This document shows positions 19,555 to 25,142 of a stretch of DNA of 25,142 nucleotides, piece by piece. A program made the position numbers and the translations under genes. How positions within the stretch are numbered: the stretch's first letter is position 1; every line of letters starts with the position of its first letter. The notes below the pieces were generated by a model. That model did no database searches, was not told where the DNA came from, and saw nothing but the letters and a program-made list of their open reading frames with translations. The DNA comes from a virus, in IMG/VR virus record IMGVR_UViG_3300022939_000127, positions 1 to 25,142 of that record; one strand, given 5' to 3'.

Positions 19555-19996
19555 GGGATCCCCAGATGATGTCGGGATAGGCTTCTTTAACAGTGTTGTG
19601 GGTGATTTTGTATCGTTTTCCAAGTTGCTTATCCTTTACTAGACAAAGACATTCAGCTTCTTCTGGGTGAAGCGACTCAAGAAGTTGAATGAACATAGAC
19701 TCCCTACGAGTGGTCTTCAGAGAGTCATTACCCCCCTTCACAAAGTTATAGAGGATTCTATACTGACTGTTGAGTCTGCTTACACCTTCACCAGTCTTAT
19801 TGTCGTTAGGGGTGTAAGGAACCTCACCATCGGGCACCGCAGACTCAATGGTCTCATCAAAATTCCAAACAAAAAGATGAATCAATGCAGGACTTCTATA
19901 CTCTTGCAAGATAGAGATCTTTTCTGCTTTTGTTTTTGCGTTTGAAACTTTTTGAAATACCTCAGTTACAAGAGGATTGGGGGGCAATTTAGCCAT
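19547..19996 (-). CDS. DUF6433-like protein (149 aa)
   Basis: By eye this is the conserved cyanophage family DUF6433: PLVTEVFQKVSNAKTKAEKI, then ILQEYRSPALIHLFVWNFDE, PDGEVPYTPNDN, RLNSQYRILYNFVKGGNDSL, ESMFIQLLESLHPEEAECLC and YKITHNTVKEAYPDIIWGS. The protein is mostly helical, and its function is not known. It is often found near host-takeover or replication genes in these phages. GGAG lies seven bases upstream of the ATG at 19994-19996. Confidence 0.8.
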   Translation of the reverse strand: MAKLPPNPLVTEVFQKVSNAKTKAEKISILQEYRSPALIHLFVWNFDETIESAVPDGEVPYTPNDNKTGEGVSRLNSQYRILYNFVKGGNDSLKTTRRESMFIQLLESLHPEEAECLCLVKDKQLGKRYKITHNTVKEAYPDIIWGSRG

Positions 19997-20014
19997 GATT
20001 AAACTCCAAAATAA

Positions 20015-20233
20015 TTAATCTTCTTCTTCAAAATCGTCATCATAAGTGAATTTGAATGCAATCAATGAATCATGGATGACGTTTCCATTTTCATCATACA
20101 TCTCTGGGTGCATTGTTGGTTGTTCAGTTGCATTATACAACAGATACTCTCTGGTTGTCCATCCAACCACTCCACCAACCAAGAACGCCATGAACGCAAC
20201 TAACGTTCCAAAAACAAGACTGACTGCTAACAT
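20015..20233 (-). CDS. Small single-pass membrane protein (72 aa)
   Basis: I choose the ATG at 20231-20233, which has AGGAG seven bases upstream, over an earlier ATG at 20284 that falls inside leader hairpins. The product starts MLAVSLVFGTLVAFMAFLVG followed by GVVGWTTREYLLYN, a clear membrane helix at about 3-25. A soluble part then has HPEMYDENGNVIHDSLIAF and an acidic end (DDDFEEED). Similar proteins with 'HPEM(Y/F)DENGN' are common in cyanomyoviruses; role unknown. Its leader (20234-20324) can form alternative hairpins, and two promoter elements lie just upstream. Confidence 0.75.
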   Translation of the reverse strand: MLAVSLVFGTLVAFMAFLVGGVVGWTTREYLLYNATEQPTMHPEMYDENGNVIHDSLIAFKFTYDDDFEEED

Positions 20234-20236
20234 TTT

Positions 20237-20308
20237 AGTTCTCCTGGAACTCCCTAATTGGTCGTTCCTCAAGGGAACAACCACTTTACTTAAAGTGTGA
20301 GTTGTTCC
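20237..20308 (-). promoter_or_regulatory. Structured mRNA leader with alternative hairpins
   Basis: In mRNA order: A GGAACAAC (20301-20308); a small hairpin CACTTT-AAGT-AAAGTG (20282-20297); B GTTGTTCC (20274-20281); C GGAACGAC (20261-20268); D AGTTCC (20246-20251); E GAACT (20237-20241). A pairs perfectly with B. B also pairs with C (one G-U). C pairs with D over GGAAC/GTTCC, and D pairs with E so that AGGAG lies mostly in a 5-base loop. These pairings compete. Complementarity was read directly; regulation is inference. Confidence 0.5.
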
Positions 20309-20324
20309 TCCATAACTTAAAATT

Positions 20325-20332
20325 TATTTATA
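20325..20332 (-). promoter_or_regulatory. T4 late promoter box TATAAATA (perfect)
   Basis: The minus strand carries the exact T4 late -10 element TATAAATA. A transcript would start near 20318, about 10 bases before segment A of the structured leader, and serve the membrane protein gene and those after it. This is the best late box in the window. Confidence 0.65.
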
Positions 20333-20334
20333 CT

Positions 20335-20343
20335 ATTATAACA
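20335..20343 (-). promoter_or_regulatory. Extended -10 promoter TGTTATAAT
   Basis: TGTTATAAT on the minus strand is an extended -10 with consensus TATAAT. It has no good -35. It lies directly before the late box, so this gene may have tandem early and late promoters. The TAA stop of the glutaredoxin gene is inside it. Confidence 0.45.
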
Positions 20344-20596
20344 GGTTTTGCTCCTGAAGGAAGTGCAATGTGTCTTTGCATCCTCCAATGTGTTGGTTGT
20401 TGATTGAAACCTGTGGGAAAGTGGCACCCTCACCAAACTCTTTGTAGAATTGCTCCTTAGTAAAGTCCTCTTCATACTTATATTGAATGTAATCAATGTG
20501 AAGAGTATCAAATAACATTCGGACTCTTTCGCACCATTGACAATTATCTTTGGAATAAAAAACGGCTTTCATTTTAGTCTTTTGATTTACTTCCAT
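20336..20596 (-). CDS. grx: Glutaredoxin
   Basis: The 86-aa protein has the glutaredoxin fold order: KAVFYSKDNCQWCERVRMLF with the active site Cys19-Gln-Trp-Cys22, a helix and a second strand (IDYIQYKYEED). TFPQVSINNQHIGGCKDTLH follows, with the cis-proline Pro61 and GG-C-D for glutathione binding. It reduces disulfides; in phages it often serves ribonucleotide reductase, though none is in this window. The first ATG (AGGAG four bases before it, overlapping the oxygenase stop) is preferred; Met9 is an alternative. It is co-transcribed with the 2OG oxygenase gene. Confidence 0.92.
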   Translation of the reverse strand: MEVNQKTKMKAVFYSKDNCQWCERVRMLFDTLHIDYIQYKYEEDFTKEQFYKEFGEGATFPQVSINNQHIGGCKDTLHFLQEQNLL

Positions 20597-21240
20597 GGTT
20601 CTCCTAAGACCCAGGTCACTAAACTATATCTAGTCCCTCTCGTAACTGGAGAGACTTTGTGCATTGTGAAACTCGGAAAAACAATTGCAGATCCCTTACC
20701 ACAAAACTCTTTAGGGGTGTATGGTTCAGTTTCTCCTAGTTCACCAAAAGTATCAGAAATATATGTAGGGTCGGAGAACATCAACTCTCCACCGTCATAA
20801 TCTTCTAGATCCGACAAGTTTATAGTGATGCTAATCTTTCTTACTTTACCAGCATAATCACTGATGCGTTTTGATCCTTGATATGCACTTGGATGGTCTG
20901 ATCCTCCGTCAGCGTGCCAACTGTAGTGCCCACCGACTTTGTATTCTGTGAACTGAAGTTTCTCACACACAGATACATCCCAGTTCCAACCAGCACCCTG
21001 ATTTGCAACCTCGACTATCTCTTGAATCTTTTCATAAATCCAGCGATCATCTAGCCATGCAATGTTGCAGTCTCTGGCACTCTTATTGACTTGTTTATTC
21101 AAACTATCAGCATATACTTTCCCCACATTCTGATCATCAGACTGTCGATTAAGTATAGAAGTTCCCTTCTCTATAATTTTATCACACTCTTCTTCACTAA
21201 AGATGTAATCAAAATGCCAATAAGTAGTCTGTAAGTGCAT
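20587..21240 (-). CDS. 2OG-Fe(II) oxygenase, PKHD/prolyl-4-hydroxylase type
   Basis: In this 217-aa protein the iron ligands are visible: HYSWHADGGSDHPSAY with His109 and Asp111, and FPSFTMHKVSPVTRGTRYSL with His194 and Arg204 for 2-oxoglutarate. Between them are ISITINLSDLEDYDGGELMF and KGSAIVFP, core strands of the double-stranded beta-helix fold. This is the PKHD-hydroxylase-like group common in T4-like cyanophages. The substrate is unknown; a protein or modified nucleotide is possible. A perfect promoter precedes it and glutaredoxin follows, suggesting both are early genes. Confidence 0.92.
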   Translation of the reverse strand: MHLQTTYWHFDYIFSEEECDKIIEKGTSILNRQSDDQNVGKVYADSLNKQVNKSARDCNIAWLDDRWIYEKIQEIVEVANQGAGWNWDVSVCEKLQFTEYKVGGHYSWHADGGSDHPSAYQGSKRISDYAGKVRKISITINLSDLEDYDGGELMFSDPTYISDTFGELGETEPYTPKEFCGKGSAIVFPSFTMHKVSPVTRGTRYSLVTWVLGEPWK

Positions 21241-21260
21241 GATATATTTCTCGCAAGTAA

Positions 21261-21289
21261 ATTATAAATGTAAAAGATAGAGATGTCAA
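21261..21289 (-). promoter_or_regulatory. Consensus sigma70 promoter TTGACA-17-TATAAT
   Basis: The minus strand has TTGACA (21284-21289), 17 bases and TATAAT (21261-21266), a perfect consensus. Start would be near 21254 for the oxygenase-glutaredoxin pair. The -35 box contains the TGA stop (21286-21288) of the large structural gene upstream. Confidence 0.88.
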
Positions 21290-22815
21290 GCTCTAAAGTT
21301 AGTTCTTGAAGAATTGAAGTCAACAGATGTTACACCAACACCAGGATCTCCATAGTCTGTTGGACCAGCAGAGGAGAAACTGACATTTGGATTGCTTCCA
21401 CCTGTATCACCTTGCGAACTTATAGCGATGTTCGTAGATGTAGAGTAAGTATAGTTTCCATATGTGCCCTGACCACTTCCATCAGAAGGAACTCTCCAAA
21501 GAATTAACACATTTTGTGCAGATCCAATTACGCTTTCGTCTGTCTTAGAGAGATAAACAAGATGACCACCATCACTTGAATCAAGTCTCAAGACTCCCTC
21601 TGGATTACCATCACTTGTTTTGTTTGAGGCATCACCGACCATCTTATTCTGCCACGCAATGCTACCATCGGTAACATCAAACTTGATAAAATGAGTTACC
21701 TCTTCAGTAGATTGAATGACAGCATAGCAGTAATCACCGTCATAAACATAGGTTCTAGCCTTAGCAAAGTCAGTTGTTGCTCCAGTAGTAGAGTCTGTAA
21801 TCGTCCACCCAGCAACGTAACTCAAACCATCATTGAGAACAAAATACGTTTGAGTATTAGAACTACTTCGTTGAGCTGATGCTAGAAGATTCGTTCCATT
21901 AGTCTTGATACCTCTGAATCTCCATAGGTTACTGTTGCTCCCAATGTAAGTATTTTTAATTCCAACCAAAGAGTCTGCTCCTAGTCCAGTCTTAATAATG
22001 GCTGAGTATCCACGTTGTCCGACGTTTGGAGTGAAAGTAACTCCTCCAGATGTCTGCATGTAAAAGTGAGTTCCTAACTTTGCAATCTCTCCAAATCTGA
22101 GACTGGCAAGTCCTGATGGACCACCATTAAATGCATGACTAGTATTTCTTGTGCCATCAGATGCATCAAAGGTATATGAAGATCCTCTATGAATACCACC
22201 TGGTGGATATGGTCTTGGGTAGTCAGCAAATCCACCCATCACAGCGTCTCCACTGCCATTAAAATTTACATCATAAGCGTAGTCAGATCCATTACTATCA
22301 TTTGGATAAGCCCAACGTGTCTGCCATTGTTTTTCACCACTAGAGTTTAGTTTAGTGAGAAATCCACTATTGTTATAAACACCAGATCTATTAACTGACC
22401 CAGCAATAAAGATATTATCACTATCATCTAGGTTTACACCTTCAATCCTATTAGATACATCATCAGTTGATGCACCATTAAAAGCTTTCTCCCAAACTAC
22501 CTTACCAAGTTTAGTTAACTTCGTGACGTAGATAGCTGTAGTCACAGCTGCATTTAGATATCTCACTCCACAAACAATGTAGTCACCGTTGCTATCGATG
22601 TTGAGTGATAGATAACTACTGCTACTTCTGAATATGTTCGTGTTATCTCCTATGATAAGGAGCCATTCTTTACGATCATTCTCATGCACCAGAGTCCAAG
22701 TATCATCTTGTTTTTTATAAACTTGATTCGCTGCTTTCCATTGACCACTATCTTTGATAAACAACTGAGTTGGAGTCACCCAGTTCCCATCATCATTTAC
22801 ATAAAGATTGGGCAT
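21286..22815 (-). CDS. Propeller-like virion surface protein with N-terminal W-repeats (509 aa)
   Basis: The first 42 residues after MPN form three 14-residue repeats ending in Trp at a fixed place: LYVNDDGNWVTPTQ, LFIKDSGQWKAANQ and VYKKQDDTWTLVHE. The rest is beta-rich with repeated blades such as DSNGDYIVCGVRYL, DDSDNIFIAGSVNRSG and KLNSSGEKQWQTRW, like SBBP or PQQ-type propellers. The end is Ser/Gly/Asp-rich. No enzyme site is visible. It lies after a fibre-like gene and a secreted-type protease, so a tail fibre tip or virion decoration that binds the host surface is likely (inference). Its start follows the previous stop within a few bases. Confidence 0.65.
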   Translation of the reverse strand: MPNLYVNDDGNWVTPTQLFIKDSGQWKAANQVYKKQDDTWTLVHENDRKEWLLIIGDNTNIFRSSSSYLSLNIDSNGDYIVCGVRYLNAAVTTAIYVTKLTKLGKVVWEKAFNGASTDDVSNRIEGVNLDDSDNIFIAGSVNRSGVYNNSGFLTKLNSSGEKQWQTRWAYPNDSNGSDYAYDVNFNGSGDAVMGGFADYPRPYPPGGIHRGSSYTFDASDGTRNTSHAFNGGPSGLASLRFGEIAKLGTHFYMQTSGGVTFTPNVGQRGYSAIIKTGLGADSLVGIKNTYIGSNSNLWRFRGIKTNGTNLLASAQRSSSNTQTYFVLNDGLSYVAGWTITDSTTGATTDFAKARTYVYDGDYCYAVIQSTEEVTHFIKFDVTDGSIAWQNKMVGDASNKTSDGNPEGVLRLDSSDGGHLVYLSKTDESVIGSAQNVLILWRVPSDGSGQGTYGNYTYSTSTNIAISSQGDTGGSNPNVSFSSAGPTDYGDPGVGVTSVDFNSSRTNFRA

Positions 22816-22817
22816 AA

Positions 22818-23408
22818 TTAATTACCTGTATAATACCAAATGTCACCGTTGTGACCCACAGAGTTACTTCCTGGTGTTGATGCGGCAGAAACATAGAAAG
22901 AACCAGAAGCATTACTCGTAGAACCGATGGTGATACTTGATCCAGTAGATACGATTGGATTGATCCCACTATAATTTTCTTGATAGATTGTTCTAGCAGG
23001 TGCCGTGATTGTTACTGCAGCACCAGAGACAGGACTTACATCTAAGTTCTCACCAAAGTTAACGGTTCCTGCTGTTCCAACGACAACTCCATTATCTTTT
23101 ACCTCAATACCACCACCAACACCAGTAATGTTGGTTAGACCAGAACCATCACCAACAAATTGAGCAGCAGTGACAACTCCGATCGTTTGAAGATTACCCT
23201 GAGCAGTGATTGTGATAGCAGTTCCTACTCTAAAGGAATATCCTGCTCCGACTTTCAAGTCAGACTTAACTGTACCACCGATAGAAACATCGGTGCTGAT
23301 TGCGACTTCAACAGCGTTGATGTTTAAGTTGTTAACACTATCAATCTTCGGTGTACCACTGACACCGATAAGATTAATTTTCTTTGCACCAAAACCCTTT
23401 TCTGCCAT
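22818..23408 (-). CDS. Fibre-like structural protein (196 aa)
   Basis: The chain is low in charge and rich in Gly, Val, Thr and Ser, with strands such as VNNLNINAVEVAISTDVSIG, GTVKSDLKVGAGYSFRVG and TAAQFVGDGSGLTNITG. The FVGDGSGLTNI element is common in phage fibres and adhesins. Later parts are VVGTAGTVNFGENLDVS and a Ser-rich end closing with GHNGDIWYYTGN. No catalytic residues are seen. A trimeric fibre or whisker role is plausible. A late-like GATAAATA box lies 18 bases upstream, overlapping the protease stop. Confidence 0.65.
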   Translation of the reverse strand: MAEKGFGAKKINLIGVSGTPKIDSVNNLNINAVEVAISTDVSIGGTVKSDLKVGAGYSFRVGTAITITAQGNLQTIGVVTAAQFVGDGSGLTNITGVGGGIEVKDNGVVVGTAGTVNFGENLDVSPVSGAAVTITAPARTIYQENYSGINPIVSTGSSITIGSTSNASGSFYVSAASTPGSNSVGHNGDIWYYTGN

Positions 23409-23425
23409 GACAGTTCTTTATTGAA

Positions 23426-23433
23426 TATTTATC
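23426..23433 (-). promoter_or_regulatory. T4-late-like box GATAAATA
   Basis: GATAAATA on the minus strand matches the late element at 7 of 8 positions, 18 bases upstream of the fibre-like gene. It contains the TAA stop (23429-23431) of the subtilase gene. Confidence 0.4.
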
Positions 23434-25142
23434 TTGAGATAGTAATACCAGTCATTGCAACACCTTGAAACGCAAGTAACACATCATTATCTAACGCTGC
23501 TGGTGGATCAGGATCTGGATCAGGATCTGGGTCGGGATCTGGATCAGGATCTGGTGGAGTGACTGTGTATGGATTGTATGCAATCCTCGTGCTGGCACCT
23601 CTCAAATTGTAGGAACCAGTCCAGTACGCAGTATTAGTATCAACAGCGTCATCATCTTGATAAAGATCCGTTCCAACCTCTTGAGTTGCGTGACTATTTA
23701 ACCAAGTTTTCACGTCTAAAGAACTAGATGATGGTCTAGACTCCATGTATAAAGCTATGAGACCTGCTGCAACAGGAGCAGCAGCACTGGTTCCATTGAA
23801 AGATCTATCGTAGAACCGAGTATCATCTTGTCTCTGGTAATTTTGATTACGTCCAGTTGATGTAGCAGCGATAGTTTCATCAGCAGGTGCCCAGAGATCG
23901 ATGCCAGGACCATTATTAGAATAAGATGCCTGCCTCTCTCTGTAATCAGAAAGAATAAATTCATCCATTGCACCGACACAAATGACTGGATGGAAGTCAG
24001 TTCCACTATCAAATCCAATCCCTTGAGGATTCATCCAGTCCCTGTGATTACAAGGCACAGTTCCTGCGGGAAACTCTGCCCTGGGATCCGTAGTTCCAAA
24101 ATAATTGTCAGACATATAATTCAAACGATCTGGATCGGTAGCACCAATTCCCAGTCTCTGATTATTATTACCTGCTGCTGCCACATAGATGACTCCTTCT
24201 GCCATCATCTCATTAGCAGCAGTGTCGATCGAATTAGAACGTGATGAAGTTGACCAAGACTTATATGCAAAAAGAATCTGATTATTAAGACCGTTCTTCA
24301 TTGCCGTTACTAAATCTGTAGTCGCAACATTCCCATTAAAGGTTCCTGTTGTCCCTCTAAACTTATAACTTACTACACTACCACCATAGAATGCCGCTTG
24401 ATACCCCCAACTACCATTTGCAACCGTGGGATTCTTAACACCAGTTTCGGAGTTTACTGGTTTGTGCTTGTGAAAAATCTTCAGTAGGTCATAGTTAGCT
24501 TCAATACCCATGCTAACATTGTCAGAAATACCAGGAAGATTCCAAATGTTTGCTTCAAATGCCAGTCCATAAGTCTTACCAGCAGCAAGAGAAGCACAGG
24601 CAGTTCCATGACTACTGGTTAAACTATTAACACCGTCTAGTCTATCTCCCACTGCTCTAGCAGCGGTGTAAGTAGCGGGAATAGATACGGTTCCAATAGA
24701 TGCAAACTCAGCAGATCTATTAGCACCATTCTCCCACCATGCCTCTGCGGATGCTGTAGTGATTCCAGTTCTACCATCTGGTTTCGTATATGTGAACCCA
24801 TTAGTATTAAAGTAGTCTGGATCAATATAATACGGACCATCCAGAACAATATCACTTACTCTAGATGTACCATCACTTTTTATAAACTCTGGATGGTATT
24901 GAGATACACCAGAGTCATGAATAACAATATCAACGTTTGCACCAGTCAGAGTGTAAGTTACATCACCAAACTTTACTGGTGGATTGCCAGTTACTCCTGC
25001 CCAGAAATCACCATTCGTTTGAATACCAGTTCTGGGAAGAGCCCAAGTTGTTCTGTTTAACTCACCAGGATCAAACGCATCAAGAGTGATTGCACCATAC
25101 ATGTTAGGATGGACAGTACACTGATAATAGTATGTACCTGCT
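23429..25142 (-). CDS. Subtilisin-like (S8) protease with cupredoxin-like N-terminal segment (partial)
   Basis: The frame is open to the right edge, so the start is missing. The first visible residues are AGTYYYQCTVHPNMYGAI, with the Cys-x2-His-x2-Met and G-x-I pattern of a blue copper (cupredoxin) C-terminus. Counting from the Met at 25100-25102, the protease triad is Asp63 (DIVIHDSGVS), His165 (SSHGTACASLAAG) and Ser439 (FNGTSAAAPVAAG), with oxyanion Asn312 (VAAAGNNN). All expected S8 residues are intact. A (Asp-Pro)n linker at about 518-535 precedes a short hydrophobic end. It is likely a virion or secreted protease that matures virion proteins or digests host surface protein (inference). 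Fibre-like genes lie downstream. Confidence 0.88.
   Translation of the reverse strand, partial: AGTYYYQCTVHPNMYGAITLDAFDPGELNRTTWALPRTGIQTNGDFWAGVTGNPPVKFGDVTYTLTGANVDIVIHDSGVSQYHPEFIKSDGTSRVSDIVLDGPYYIDPDYFNTNGFTYTKPDGRTGITTASAEAWWENGANRSAEFASIGTVSIPATYTAARAVGDRLDGVNSLTSSHGTACASLAAGKTYGLAFEANIWNLPGISDNVSMGIEANYDLLKIFHKHKPVNSETGVKNPTVANGSWGYQAAFYGGSVVSYKFRGTTGTFNGNVATTDLVTAMKNGLNNQILFAYKSWSTSSRSNSIDTAANEMMAEGVIYVAAAGNNNQRLGIGATDPDRLNYMSDNYFGTTDPRAEFPAGTVPCNHRDWMNPQGIGFDSGTDFHPVICVGAMDEFILSDYRERQASYSNNGPGIDLWAPADETIAATSTGRNQNYQRQDDTRFYDRSFNGTSAAAPVAAGLIALYMESRPSSSSLDVKTWLNSHATQEVGTDLYQDDDAVDTNTAYWTGSYNLRGASTRIAYNPYTVTPPDPDPDPDPDPDPDPDPPAALDNDVLLAFQGVAMTGITISR
23505..23554 (-). repeat. Tandem repeat coding (Asp-Pro)n
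   Basis: About four copies of a 12-bp unit related to CCAGATCCTGAT code for alternating Asp-Pro near the C-terminus of the protease. Units differ by one or two third-position changes. Such repeats are rigid spacers and can change length by slippage. Confidence 0.85.

Noticed and set aside
20234-20284. Upstream start for the membrane protein (89 aa)
   Set aside because: No ribosome site, and the start falls inside paired leader segments, whereas the internal ATG has AGGAG at good spacing.
23505-23554. Short tandem repeats that could suggest a CRISPR array
   Set aside because: The units are 12 bp, have no spacers and encode (Asp-Pro)n in frame.
1-25142. Signs of integrase, attachment sites, insertion sequences or CRISPR arrays
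   Set aside because: None found; the gene set is that of a strictly lytic T4-like phage.

Overview
This window looks like part of the genome of a T4-like marine cyanophage (a contractile-tailed myovirus of Synechococcus or Prochlorococcus; the host cannot be decided here). The evidence is a run of recognisable T4 core genes (gp26, gp51, gp27, gp5-like pieces, gp54, gp4, gp48, gp53, gp32, gp59, gp33) interleaved with genes typical of cyanophages (phoH, thyX, a 2OG-Fe(II) oxygenase, a nitrilase-like enzyme, DUF1825, DUF4278-like and DUF6433-like proteins, two tRNAs). Genes are tightly packed, with TAATG, ATGA, TGATG and GTG...TGA overlaps nearly everywhere. No stretch over 300 bases lacks a gene once the short genes at 414-702, 17730-18120 and 18349-19111 are counted.

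Layout. 1-900: the start of a secreted protein, tRNA-Leu(TAA), tRNA-Pro(TGG) and three small genes, all on the minus strand. 933-9756 (minus): the tail hub and tail assembly block. In transcription order it runs: tail-tube-fold gp54-like protein, gp26, gp51, two related coiled-coil/membrane-type proteins (tape measure/hub candidates), gp27-like hub, a small His-rich protein, a gp5 OB-domain-like protein, a Gly-rich structural protein and a gp5-type beta-helix. 9789-12331 (plus): gp4 head completion, an unknown, gp48 and gp53. 12352-16852 (minus): DNA replication, recombination and late transcription (PhoH, PD-(D/E)XK nuclease, gp33, nitrilase-like enzyme, gp59, DUF1825, gp32). 16858-20233 (minus): ThyX and many small early-type genes. 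20336-25142 (minus): subtilase with a cupredoxin-like segment, fibre-like and propeller-like virion proteins, 2OG oxygenase and glutaredoxin.

Regulation can be read directly in several places. Four host-like promoters (TTGAC[A/T], 16-17 bp, TA[T/G]AAT) precede gp32, two small-gene clusters and the oxygenase/glutaredoxin pair. T4-late-like boxes (nATAAATA or AATAAATA) sit before several structural genes. Repeatedly a promoter hexamer or late box contains the stop codon of the gene upstream. A perfect hairpin terminator separates the converging gp53 and gp32 transcripts.

Most interesting signals: (1) a U_UUU_UUC slippery heptamer two codons before the gp26 stop, in the right phase to fuse gp26 to gp51 by -1 frameshifting, as in the tail assembly chaperones of other long-tailed phages; (2) a leader at 20234-20324 with five mutually complementary segments and the Shine-Dalgarno in a hairpin loop, laid out like an attenuator or translational switch; (3) a 37-bp element at 18324-18360 in which a terminator hairpin loop, a -35 box and a stop codon are the same bases; (4) a cupredoxin-subtilase fusion; (5) a gp5 spike apparently split into separate genes with no lysozyme domain. 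All functional calls rest on reading the translated sequence; no database search was run.
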